Assembly (NCBI GenBank): GCA_947494325.1
Contig: CANLUS010000004.1
Location: forward strand, 1-64,000
Origin: an uncultured Flavobacteriaceae bacterium
Lineage (GTDB): Bacteria; Bacteroidota; Bacteroidia; Flavobacteriales; Flavobacteriaceae
Direction of reading: 5' to 3'
Length of the DNA stretch: 64,000 nt
In this document: in pieces, positions 7,926 through 16,509 of the stretch
How positions within the stretch are numbered: position 1 is the first letter of the stretch
Layout: each line of letters begins with the position of its first letter
Notes under the pieces: generated by a model
The model's database searches: none
Told to the model about the DNA's origin: nothing
Seen by the model: only the letters and a program-made list of their open reading frames with translations
Translations under genes and position numbers: made by a program

Positions 7926-8944
7926 TATAGATTTCTTAATTCTTCTAACAATTTTACCAACATTGCATCTGTAAAATCTAAATGAGTCACCATACGGAGC
8001 TTACCCTGTCCCATTCCTACGATTAGAATATCTCTTTCTGCTAACTTTTTTACAAATTCGTTTTCATTGATGTGGTCTGCAACATAAAAAATGATAATAT
8101 TCGTAACTACAGGTTCTACTTTTTTAATAAAAGAACAAGTCTCCAATACTGTAGCAATCTGCTTAGCCCTATGATGATCTTCATCTAATCGTTCTATATG
8201 ATGATCTAATGCATAAATACCGGCGGCAGCTAAATAGCCTACTTGACGCATACCTCCTCCCAACAATTTACGAATTCGAAGAGCTCTTTTAATATGTTTG
8301 GATGATCCAATTAACAAAGAGCCTATTGGACACCCCAAACCTTTGGATAAACAAATAGAAATCGTATCAAATAATTCTCCGTATTGTTTTGGTGTTTTCG
8401 AGGTTGCAACCAATGCGTTAAACAATCTAGCTCCATCTAAATGAAAGGCTAGATTGTGCGTATCGCACACTTCTTTTATTTTACTTAATTCGTCTATATC
8501 CCAACAAGCACCACCTCCTTTATTGGTGCTATTTTCGACCGTTACCAAAGAGGTTATCGCCTGATGAATATCTTCTTTATTACTAATATTATCTATTACT
8601 TGTTGCGCAGTGAACATTCCTTTATCGCCATCAATTAATCGACAAGATACGCCCGAATTAAAGGAAGCACCTCCACCTTCATAGTTATATACATGTGCCC
8701 ATTTATCGCAAATAAGCTGTTCGCCAGGTTGTGTATGTACTTTAATCGCCACTTGATTAGCTTGCGTTCCAGAAGGGAAAAATAAGGCTGCTTCTTTTCC
8801 AAACAATTTTGCAGACTTTTCTTGGAGCGCATTCACTGTTGGATCTGCACCAAAAACGTCATCCCCAACCTCAGCTTGAAACATAGCGTCTAACATCCCT
8901 TTTGTAGGTTTTGTTACGGTATCACTTAATAAGTTTATAATCAT
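7922..8944 (-). CDS. ltaE: Low-specificity L-threonine aldolase
   Basis: PLP enzyme of 340 residues (fold-type I) that cleaves L-threonine/L-allo-threonine to glycine and acetaldehyde. Visible family blocks are the N-terminal DTVTKPT, the GDDVFGADPTVN stretch, HLDGARLFNA (PLP-contacting Asp), and SICLSKGLGCPIGS with the PLP lysine. Last gene of a three-gene operon: its ATG overlaps the stop of the upstream kinase-like gene by 4 bp. Confidence 0.93.
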   Translation of the reverse strand: MIINLLSDTVTKPTKGMLDAMFQAEVGDDVFGADPTVNALQEKSAKLFGKEAALFFPSGTQANQVAIKVHTQPGEQLICDKWAHVYNYEGGGASFNSGVSCRLIDGDKGMFTAQQVIDNISNKEDIHQAITSLVTVENSTNKGGGACWDIDELSKIKEVCDTHNLAFHLDGARLFNALVATSKTPKQYGELFDTISICLSKGLGCPIGSLLIGSSKHIKRALRIRKLLGGGMRQVGYLAAAGIYALDHHIERLDEDHHRAKQIATVLETCSFIKKVEPVVTNIIIFYVADHINENEFVKKLAERDILIVGMGQGKLRMVTHLDFTDAMLVKLLEELRNLY

Positions 8945-9465
8945 AACGAATTATATAATTTGACTTCTTCCTTTGGGTTCTTTAATACGATCCAATTTTT
9001 ATGAGCAAAAATCCCATTACTCCAACTATCCAATCGTCTTTTACGCTTCCAGTACGTCTTAAGAATCCATACAAACATATTTTCTGTAAATAACATGCGA
9101 CTTATAGATTCATAATTATCACCACAACACTTTTCTTTATACACTATTCTTCTAAATGTTCGAATACAACAACGTCGAAAAATTAAATTTAACGGATAAT
9201 CAAGCCAAACGATAACCGATGCTTTCTGCCATAGTGTATCTTTTAATACTGTTTGATAGCTTCCAGAAACAATCCAATCATCTAAATCATCTACGATATC
9301 ATTCACCTCATTTATAAAAATGTCATTCTCTTTTTCTACCCAGTTGGGTAAAAAATGTAGATCGTCTAAATCTATCTGAGTAATACCAAATTCTTCTGCT
9401 AGTTTTCTACCTAAAGTTGTTTTTCCTGTGCAAGAAGTACCTGTAATTATAATTTTTCGATGCAT
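8941..9465 (-). CDS. Small P-loop kinase (adenylate kinase/FlaR-like)
   Basis: Protein of 174 residues with a Walker A motif at residues 9-16 (GTSCTGKT) followed by a DLDDLHFLPNW block. The lid region holds IFRRCCIRTFRRI. This pattern is typical of the AAA_17 or 'topology modulation' P-loop proteins, whose substrate is not established. Its ATG overlaps the stop of the upstream metalloprotease (TAATG) and its own stop overlaps ltaE, so it is tightly coupled to both. Substrate unknown; probably a nucleotide or small-molecule kinase. Confidence 0.75.
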   Translation of the reverse strand: MHRKIIITGTSCTGKTTLGRKLAEEFGITQIDLDDLHFLPNWVEKENDIFINEVNDIVDDLDDWIVSGSYQTVLKDTLWQKASVIVWLDYPLNLIFRRCCIRTFRRIVYKEKCCGDNYESISRMLFTENMFVWILKTYWKRKRRLDSWSNGIFAHKNWIVLKNPKEEVKLYNSL

Positions 9466-11864
9466 TAAAATTTATCCATTCCTATTGGAGATCCATCCGG
9501 AATTTTTGGGGCTTTAATTTTTATATATTTGATCGGATTCTTCTTAAAATTTGCTATACTTTTCAACAATGCCTTGTCAATCATTTTTTGAGTGCCATTT
9601 GATTTTTTTGATCGTATATAATTGGCAATTTCATCTAGTTTATAATGAACAACGGCGCTCACCTGATGATAGGTATTTTGATGCGATCCCAAGGAGAATA
9701 GATGATTCAGAACTTGTTTATTAACCACATTTTGTAATTCCTGATGATAGCTATCTTTATGTGTTTTTTTAATTGTTCCTTTAATTAACTCATCAATTAA
9801 TTCATTTAAGCCTAACTGACTTTTTTCGAGGCTTTTATGCTGAATTAATCTAGAGGCTCTTTCGTGGTGTAATAGAAATCCTAAAGTCATTGACACTGCA
9901 GTTTCAACGCCTCCAAAAGCATCAAATCCTACACCGTTTTTACTTTTAAAAGACTCTCTACTTCTTCCATAGCCAATAGCTCTAGGAGGAAACATTTCTA
10001 ATATTCGATTCGGAATAGCAATTTCCTCAACATCAAGGGTTTTGAGTAACGTTTTTAGCGCTTCTCTTTCTGTTGTCCCATCTACTCTCTTCACAATTGT
10101 TTGATCTCCATTCTTTGTAGCATAATTATAATCGAGACCACCTATTAATTTGGCAACGGCTTCTGTTTGATATCTATGAAAGAAATACAATGGGACAAAC
10201 ACGTCTTCCAACACCGAATATGGTTGTGAAGATTTTATATTGGCAGCCGAAAAATTGGTAATGGCCTTTTTACGAACAGCTAAGACGTTTTTCAATTCTT
10301 CAGTAATATCACTTCCATTATCCCATAAATGTCCAGAAGCATGGGCACTTCCTTTTGGTCGTGCATCTTGATCAGAAATATAACGTAGGCCCTTAGCGAA
10401 AGCTTGATTTAATATACCTTGCAATTGCTGCTCTTCATTATCTACAAAATCTTGATAAGAATAGGCAACAGTCACTTTGTCCCAAGCTCCTATTCCAGTG
10501 GCATAAGCATCTGAAAAGTCTATTTTATTATCTTTTATCCGTATTTGAGGATGGGGATAATCCATTACAGAGGCTCGATTATTCGTACTGGCAGCAAAAT
10601 TATGCGCAAAACCGATTGTATGACCAACTTCATGTGCTGACAATTGACGAATCCTGGCCAGCGCCATGTCTAAAGCAAATTGATCGTCGGAATCGTTAGT
10701 TGCATACGGTGCTCGCAAGGCTTGGGCAATCATAAAATCTTGTCGGATACGTAATGAACCCAAGCTTACATGCCCTTTTATAATCTCGCCTGTTCTAGGA
10801 TCGGAAACACTCGAACCATAACTCCATCCACGCGTTGAACGATGTACCCATTGAATTACATTGTATCTAACATCTAACGGATCGGCATCTTTGGGTAACA
10901 TTTTCACCTGAAAAGCATTGATGTATCCGGCAGCTTCAAAAGCTTGATTCCACCAACGTGCCCCATCTAACAAAGCGGAACGCACGGGTTCAGGAGTTCC
11001 AGTATCTAGATAGTAAATAATAGGTTCTTTGGCCTCGCTTTTTGCAGCAGATGGATCTTTCTTTTCTAAACGATGACGCATGATAAAACGTTTCGTAATT
11101 GATTGATTTACAGGCGTAGCATAATCTAGATATGCCATTGGATAAGACCCAGAACGAGGATCATAAATTCTTGGCTTATATTGATCATCTGGTAACTCTA
11201 CAAAAGAATGATGTTGACTAACAGTTACTGAAGAGGCATCAGGCGCAACACTTCTTATATTGTATCCTTTTGGAGTCCCTTTAAATGTTATTAAAATATC
11301 GAATTCCACATTTTTAGGAAACGCCTTCGTTCGGTCTAAATTGAAAGCACTTCTACTTTTGTCTAAGCTATAACTACCTTGTTTGTTTAGAGCGAGTCTA
11401 TTTGCTACACCATGCGCATCTCTCATAAAAAAACTTGTAGCATCAACTAAAAACTTACCTTTTTCTTCCTTTTCAATAACAAAACCATGTAAAACTGACT
11501 TTGCAAAAGCCTGTTCTATTGATTTTCTTTCTTCATTATTTTCTGTCAAAGCTCTATAGGTTTGATTTGGTTGTATGAGTAAGATTTTATTTCCTGCTCT
11601 GCGAAATTTTACAACCGCTTCATTACCAAGTTGACCACGATCTAAACCAATATCGTTAGACCCTAAACCCTCAGATAAGGAACGAACGTATAAAAATTCA
11701 TGTTCTAACTTATCTATTTCGAGATAGATCTTATCTGTGTCTTGATCATAATAAAAATTAATATAACCATTATATTTCGTAACATTTTTATGTTCTTTTA
11801 AGAACTGAGCATGTACATTATTACATAGAAAAAGCAGTGATAAGATGAAGGTTAGTTTTCGCAT
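9465..11864 (-). CDS. Exported zinc-dependent metalloprotease (DUF5117/DUF5118 type)
   Basis: Protein of 799 residues with a signal peptide (about 1-19, ending VHAQ). The zinc site is HEVGHTIGFAH at residues 411-421, an extended HExxHxxGxxH as in metzincins, with a Met-turn candidate further on (SVMDY). Overall architecture matches the large Bacteroidota proteins carrying DUF5117/DUF5118 and a zincin core. Probably periplasmic or surface peptidase. It is first in an operon with a P-loop kinase and ltaE, a combination that does not point to one obvious pathway. Confidence 0.9.
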   Translation of the reverse strand: MRKLTFILSLLFLCNNVHAQFLKEHKNVTKYNGYINFYYDQDTDKIYLEIDKLEHEFLYVRSLSEGLGSNDIGLDRGQLGNEAVVKFRRAGNKILLIQPNQTYRALTENNEERKSIEQAFAKSVLHGFVIEKEEKGKFLVDATSFFMRDAHGVANRLALNKQGSYSLDKSRSAFNLDRTKAFPKNVEFDILITFKGTPKGYNIRSVAPDASSVTVSQHHSFVELPDDQYKPRIYDPRSGSYPMAYLDYATPVNQSITKRFIMRHRLEKKDPSAAKSEAKEPIIYYLDTGTPEPVRSALLDGARWWNQAFEAAGYINAFQVKMLPKDADPLDVRYNVIQWVHRSTRGWSYGSSVSDPRTGEIIKGHVSLGSLRIRQDFMIAQALRAPYATNDSDDQFALDMALARIRQLSAHEVGHTIGFAHNFAASTNNRASVMDYPHPQIRIKDNKIDFSDAYATGIGAWDKVTVAYSYQDFVDNEEQQLQGILNQAFAKGLRYISDQDARPKGSAHASGHLWDNGSDITEELKNVLAVRKKAITNFSAANIKSSQPYSVLEDVFVPLYFFHRYQTEAVAKLIGGLDYNYATKNGDQTIVKRVDGTTEREALKTLLKTLDVEEIAIPNRILEMFPPRAIGYGRSRESFKSKNGVGFDAFGGVETAVSMTLGFLLHHERASRLIQHKSLEKSQLGLNELIDELIKGTIKKTHKDSYHQELQNVVNKQVLNHLFSLGSHQNTYHQVSAVVHYKLDEIANYIRSKKSNGTQKMIDKALLKSIANFKKNPIKYIKIKAPKIPDGSPIGMDKF

Positions 11865-12015
11865 GATATCGTATTTACAGAGTGAATTATCTTGATATAA
11901 AATTAGAGATAGCTAATGTACTGAGAAATCTAATATTTTAAAATAACAAAAAGTATAAATTCATTATGGGTAAAAGTTATTATTAAATTAGATTTTGTCT
12001 TGAATACTAAAAGCT

Positions 12016-12023
12016 TATTTTTG
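12016..12023 (+). promoter_or_regulatory. -7 promoter element TATTTTTG of prfB
   Basis: Perfect TAnnTTTG ending only 7 nt before the prfB ATG at 12031. With transcription starting a few bases past the box, the mRNA leader would be nearly absent. Confidence 0.6.
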
Positions 12024-12030
12024 TTGGCAC

Positions 12031-13128
12031 ATGATTACACAAGAAAACATTAAAGATTTCATTGAGCGCGTATCAAAGCTCAAAGATTACTTACATATTG
12101 ATAGAAAGCTCATCGAAATTAGTAATGAAGAAGAGAAAACTGCAAATCCGGATTTTTGGAATGACCCAAAAAAGGCAGAAGTTCTTATGAAATCACTAAG
12201 GTTTAAGAAAAAATGGGTGGAAGATTATAATTCTGCTCAAACGGATAGCGAAGAAATTCAGATTTTATATGATTTCTACAAGGATGGCGAGGCGACAGAA
12301 GAAGAAATTATGAAAACCTATAGTAGAGCCCTTAGTTTCTTAGAAGATCTAGAATTTAAAAATATGCTTTCAGAAGAGGGCGATGATTTAAGTGCTGTAA
12401 TACAAATTACTGCTGGTGCAGGAGGTACAGAAAGCTGTGATTGGGCGTCAATGCTTATGCGTATGTATTTGATGTGGGGCGAAAAAAACGGTATGAAAAT
12501 TAAGGAACTAAACTATCAAGAAGGTGATGTTGCCGGGATTAAAACAGTTACATTACAATTTGACGGAGATTATGCTTTTGGTTGGTTAAAAGGAGAAAAT
12601 GGTGTTCACCGGTTAGTACGGATCTCTCCGTTTGATAGCAATGCGAAACGTCACACCTCTTTTGCTTCGGTTTATGTGTATCCATTGGCTGATGATACAA
12701 TAGAAATAGAAGTGAATCCCGCCGATATAGAAATTGTTACAGCTCGTTCGAGTGGCGCAGGTGGTCAAAACGTTAATAAAGTAGAAACAAAAGTTCAGTT
12801 GACTCATAAACCTACTGGAATTCAAATTTCTTGTTCCAATTCACGGTCGCAGCATGACAATAGAGCAACAGCGATGCAAATGCTAAAATCACAATTGTAT
12901 CAAATTGAATTAGAAAAACGACAAGAAGCTCGTCAAGATATTGAAGCAAATAAAATGAAAAACGAATGGGGTAGTCAGATTCGCAATTATGTTATGCATC
13001 CATATAAATTAGTAAAAGATGTGCGTACGGCCCATGAAACTGGCAATGTTGATGCTGTTATGGATGGTAACCTTGACGGATTTCTAAAAGCGTATCTAAT
13101 GGCCGCAGGACAGAAGGATGTTAGCTAA
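12031..13128 (+). CDS. prfB: Peptide chain release factor 2
   Basis: Class I release factor of 365 residues that reads UGA and UAA. The specificity tripeptide SPF is present ([14 protein letters not shown]), as is the catalytic GGQ ([14 protein letters not shown]). Many bacteria regulate RF2 by a +1 frameshift at an in-frame UGA near codon 25. Here the corresponding region ([12 protein letters not shown]) is read straight through with no stop, so that autoregulation is absent. Start chosen because the next upstream sequence is the -7 box. A HAD phosphatase gene follows after about 41 bp. Confidence 0.96.
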   Translation: MITQENIKDFIERVSKLKDYLHIDRKLIEISNEEEKTANPDFWNDPKKAEVLMKSLRFKKKWVEDYNSAQTDSEEIQILYDFYKDGEATEEEIMKTYSRALSFLEDLEFKNMLSEEGDDLSAVIQITAGAGGTESCDWASMLMRMYLMWGEKNGMKIKELNYQEGDVAGIKTVTLQFDGDYAFGWLKGENGVHRLVRISPFDSNAKRHTSFASVYVYPLADDTIEIEVNPADIEIVTARSSGAGGQNVNKVETKVQLTHKPTGIQISCSNSRSQHDNRATAMQMLKSQLYQIELEKRQEARQDIEANKMKNEWGSQIRNYVMHPYKLVKDVRTAHETGNVDAVMDGNLDGFLKAYLMAAGQKDVS

Positions 13129-13169
13129 TTATTAATTATGGAGAATATTCAAAATAAAAAAATATTAAA

Positions 13170-13787
13170 ATGAGTAAAGTAGACACTATTATATTTGATT
13201 TAGGTGGCGTTTTGATTGATTGGAATCCAAAGTATGTATATCGTGACGTTTTTGATGGAGATGAAGAAAAAGTAGATTGGTTCTTGAACACGATTTGTAC
13301 CATGGATTGGAACGTTGAGCAAGATGCTGGACGTACCTTTAGCGATGCAACAGATTTTTTAATACAACAATATCCTCAATATGAGGAATGGATTCGTATC
13401 TATTATGATCGTTGGGAAGATATGCTTGGCGGACCGATTCAAGATAGCGTGCTTTTACTAAACAAGCTCAAAGAGAAGAATACACATAAACTATATGCAC
13501 TTACCAACTGGAGCGCCGAGGCCTTTCCAGTGGCGATTCAACGATATTCTTTTTTACAACATTTTGAAGGAATTTTGGTCTCGGGTGAAGAAAAAATGAG
13601 AAAGCCTTTTGCCGAAATTTATGAATTGATGTTACATAGATATCAACTAAATGCTTCTTCGACAGTATTTATTGATGATAATTTAGAAAACATTATCGGA
13701 GCACGAGCCATAGGTATGAAAGCAATACAGTATAAAAATAGTCAGCAATTAATCAACGAATTGAATCATTTGGGAATTCACTTTTAA
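13170..13787 (+). CDS. HAD-superfamily hydrolase (YihX-like phosphatase)
   Basis: Protein of 205 residues. HAD motif I is FDLGGVLIDW (the Asp nucleophile followed by LGG, as in the YihX/epoxide-hydrolase-N subgroup). Motif II lies in ALTNWS, the motif III lysine in GEEKMRKP, and motif IV in FIDDNLENI. It is likely a sugar-phosphate or flavin-type phosphatase; substrate not determinable. Its 3' end overlaps the convergent lipoprotein gene by 35 bp. Confidence 0.9.
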   Translation: MSKVDTIIFDLGGVLIDWNPKYVYRDVFDGDEEKVDWFLNTICTMDWNVEQDAGRTFSDATDFLIQQYPQYEEWIRIYYDRWEDMLGGPIQDSVLLLNKLKEKNTHKLYALTNWSAEAFPVAIQRYSFLQHFEGILVSGEEKMRKPFAEIYELMLHRYQLNASSTVFIDDNLENIIGARAIGMKAIQYKNSQQLINELNHLGIHF

Positions 13788-14175
13788 GTACTCCGTAATA
13801 TATTTTTAAACGTTTTATGCCCCATTCTTTAGCCTTTTGAACGTCAATGCCCATATAGATATCGATTTGATTCTTTTTACGTCTATGCATTTTATCTTTT
13901 ACGAGGTAGATACTATCTAGGCCTTCTATTTTGACCGGCGTGTTATGCTTTAACCCTAATTTTATTAAGTCTCTAGAAACGGCGATACATTTCATACCTG
14001 GTTTCAAACTATCTCCCCAAGCTGCAATAGACGGATTTGAAGATGTTTGATATCGCAATGAATTGTAGGCTGATGCTTTTACCGATAGTTCTTTCCATAC
14101 ATATGGGTCGACTGGTTCTTTTTTTTTACATGCGAAAGCAAACAACAGCAAACAAAGTAGTCCAGCACGTTTCAT
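13753..14175 (-). CDS. 3D-domain lipoprotein
   Basis: Protein of 140 residues with a lipoprotein signal peptide (lipobox FAFAC, Cys at about residue 16) followed by KKKEP. The rest fits the '3D' double-psi beta-barrel seen in MltA- and RlpA-type proteins. The three conserved aspartates are visible in SRDLI, LVKDKM and QIDIYMG. Such domains are tied to peptidoglycan or glycan handling; here the substrate is unknown. It starts 14 bp after the pxpC stop and so may be co-transcribed with the 5-oxoprolinase operon. Confidence 0.8.
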   Translation of the reverse strand: MKRAGLLCLLLFAFACKKKEPVDPYVWKELSVKASAYNSLRYQTSSNPSIAAWGDSLKPGMKCIAVSRDLIKLGLKHNTPVKIEGLDSIYLVKDKMHRRKKNQIDIYMGIDVQKAKEWGIKRLKIYYGVLKSEFPNDSIR

Positions 14176-14189
14176 AATTAAATTCTTTT

Positions 14190-15041
14190 CTATAACGACA
14201 ATATTTTTAAATTAAATGAATTTCCGGTCGATTTCTGCGCCATTGCATTAATGGCGCTATCAGTCAACTGTAAAACTCGAGGATACCCACCAGTAACTTG
14301 ACAATCGCGCATTAAAATAATTAATTTTCCAGAAGGAGTTAACTGAATGGTACCAGGCAAGACAGCAGAAGTAATTATTCCATCGAGATCATTCGGAACT
14401 AATTCTTCTAATCTATACCCCATCCTATTATTTTCTCTCGATATTGTGAATGTTGTTGTTGTCAATTCATTCTTTTGCTGATTGGTTAACATTTGATAGT
14501 CAGGCCCTTCATATACTTCAACGGATTTGGTTAAAAAATAATCTTGTTTTACTTTAACGGAAGCAGATTGGGCTATGTTGAAGGAATTTATTTCATTATA
14601 CAAAATTTCGTCATTCTTCCTCAAAACAAACTTTTTGGTAATCTCTTTAAAAAAACTACGACTCCCTAGCACAATTTTATTTTGAAAACCACCTTTGACG
14701 GCGAGATATGCTCTTACTCCAGATACAGGGTTATTAAATTTTAACACACTGTTTTTCAAAATTTTAATCGAATGATTCAATGGAACTGGTTTACTATTCA
14801 ATTCTGCATTCAAATCTGCTCCAGATATGCAGATCACACTATCTTTTAAAAATTGAAAACTACTTCCCCCTAATGTTATTTCTAGAATGGCATCATTCTG
14901 ATCATTCCCAAGTATCAGGTTTGCCAGTTTAGCCGCATATTGATCCATAGCACCAGAGGCTGGAACTCCAACATCCATATAACCGAAACGTCCTAGATCT
15001 TGTATAGTAACATAAACACCCGCGCTAATAACTTTAAGCAT
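14190..15041 (-). CDS. pxpC: 5-oxoprolinase subunit PxpC
   Basis: Protein of 283 residues of the biotin-dependent carboxyltransferase-like (KipA/YbgK) family. Visible blocks are TIQDLGRFGYMDVGVPASGAMD at the N-terminus, SENNRMGYRL-like (SRENNRMGYRLE) in the middle, and a late DCQVTGGYPRVLQL. With PxpA and PxpB it forms the ATP-dependent prokaryotic 5-oxoprolinase, making glutamate from 5-oxoproline. It overlaps pxpB by 8 bp. Confidence 0.93.
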   Translation of the reverse strand: MLKVISAGVYVTIQDLGRFGYMDVGVPASGAMDQYAAKLANLILGNDQNDAILEITLGGSSFQFLKDSVICISGADLNAELNSKPVPLNHSIKILKNSVLKFNNPVSGVRAYLAVKGGFQNKIVLGSRSFFKEITKKFVLRKNDEILYNEINSFNIAQSASVKVKQDYFLTKSVEVYEGPDYQMLTNQQKNELTTTTFTISRENNRMGYRLEELVPNDLDGIITSAVLPGTIQLTPSGKLIILMRDCQVTGGYPRVLQLTDSAINAMAQKSTGNSFNLKILSL

Positions 15042-15768
15042 CTAGCACCTCACTTTCTATAGCATATCGTTTATAAGAGACCAATTTTAAAATTTCTTTA
15101 TGTTGATGAACATCAATTGGAATGAATTGAACTTTATCACCTGGCTTCGCAAAACAAGGTTCTTTTCTTTTTCTATCAAAAAATTGGATTGGTGAATTTC
15201 CAATTATATTCCATCCTCCGGAGCTCTCCTGAGGATACACACCGGTTTGAGAACCACCTATTCCAACGGCACCTTTTTCAACAAGCAATCGCGGTGTTTT
15301 TTTACGAGGAAAATGCAACATTTTATCTAAGCCCCCGAGATATAAAAATCCAGGCAAAAATCCAATAAAATAGAGCGTATAAATTGTGGTCGAATGACAT
15401 CCAATAACTTCGCTATAATTGAGATTATTTTTAACCGAAACTTCTTCTAAATCAACTCCAAATTTAGGGTCGTAACATACCGGAATTTTCCATAATCTTT
15501 TTTTTACTATATTTGATGAATCGCAGTCTAAATAAATCGATTTTAAAGCTAAAATTTCATCATAGATATTTTCTATACCGTCTTCATAAATTATTGTTAT
15601 CGAGTTATATGCGGTAATTACTTCAAGTATTGCTTTAGTTCTTTTCTTTAAAATTGAATTTTTAAAATTTAATATAATTTCTAAGACATTTACATCATAA
15701 TCAGCATCCCATTGAACCAAAATAGCTCGTTTTCCAAAGGGTTTATATGTCACGTTAAGTGTTTCCAT
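15034..15768 (-). CDS. pxpB: 5-oxoprolinase subunit PxpB
   Basis: Protein of 244 residues of the KipI/YbgJ carboxyltransferase family. The family core is visible as IGFLPGFLYLGGLD, followed by PRLLVEKGAVGIGGSQTGVYP and then SSGGWNIIGNSP. The N-terminal region is somewhat divergent and Ile/Asn-rich. It abuts pxpA (stop and start 1 bp apart) and overlaps pxpC, which supports a stoichiometric complex. Confidence 0.93.
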   Translation of the reverse strand: METLNVTYKPFGKRAILVQWDADYDVNVLEIILNFKNSILKKRTKAILEVITAYNSITIIYEDGIENIYDEILALKSIYLDCDSSNIVKKRLWKIPVCYDPKFGVDLEEVSVKNNLNYSEVIGCHSTTIYTLYFIGFLPGFLYLGGLDKMLHFPRKKTPRLLVEKGAVGIGGSQTGVYPQESSGGWNIIGNSPIQFFDRKRKEPCFAKPGDKVQFIPIDVHQHKEILKLVSYKRYAIESEVLDA

Positions 15769-16509
15769 TTACTCTATTTGAATGTTCTTTTTTTGGAGTT
15801 CTTTTGATACATATTCTATAACTTGAATTGCCCTTGGATTATCGCCATGAATACAGAAAGTTTCGGCTTCGATTTTTACTCCTACTCCATCAACAGAAAT
15901 AACTTCATTATCCTTAATCATATGCATCAGATGATCAAGCACTAATTGCTCATCTATTAGTACTGCATTTTTCAATTTTCGAGACACCAAGCTTAAGTCA
16001 GTATTATAATTTCTATCACCAAAAGCTTCAACAATAATTGGTAAATCATTTTTCTTTGCAATGTTCGCAAGCAACGAATTATAAGGCACATATAAAGGCA
16101 CATTATCAGTCGAACTTTTTACGGCAGCAATTAAAATTTGTGCAGTATCCCTGTCTAGCGCCGAGAGATTATAAAGGGCTCCATGTGCTTTTACATGACA
16201 CAAGGTAGCTCCTAAAACATCAATATGGCCTTTCAAATGCTCAATTTGATTCTCTATACTTCGTTGTAGGGCTACTGCCTCCATATGCATTACTTTTCTA
16301 CCAAAATTTGCAGTATCAGGAAACGAAGGATGCGCCCCAATTTTAACATTGTGCTGTAATGCTAGTTTGATGGTGTCGACCATTGTAATATCATCTCCAG
16401 CATGCCCACCGCAGGCAATACTACATGAAGAAATATAGGGCATTAATTGATGTTCATTACCCAAGCCTTCTCCCACATCACAATTAAGATCGATTGTTTT
16501 ACGCATCAT
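15769..16509 (-). CDS. pxpA: 5-oxoprolinase subunit PxpA (LamB/YcsF family)
   Basis: Cytoplasmic protein of 246 residues. The family signature is seen at the N-terminus (DLNCDVGEGLGNE, then SCSIACGGHAGD) and in the HPSFPD and VKAHGALYN blocks. PxpA contributes the ring-opening part of the ATP-dependent 5-oxoprolinase. Its ATG overlaps the stop of the NRAMP-related gene by 4 bp, so transporter and enzyme are translationally coupled. Confidence 0.95.
   Translation of the reverse strand: MMRKTIDLNCDVGEGLGNEHQLMPYISSCSIACGGHAGDDITMVDTIKLALQHNVKIGAHPSFPDTANFGRKVMHMEAVALQRSIENQIEHLKGHIDVLGATLCHVKAHGALYNLSALDRDTAQILIAAVKSSTDNVPLYVPYNSLLANIAKKNDLPIIVEAFGDRNYNTDLSLVSRKLKNAVLIDEQLVLDHLMHMIKDNEVISVDGVGVKIEAETFCIHGDNPRAIQVIEYVSKELQKKNIQIE

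Noticed and set aside
12100-12120. A hidden frameshift in prfB
   Set aside because: The frame continues without a stop through the usual shift site, and both flanks match RF2.
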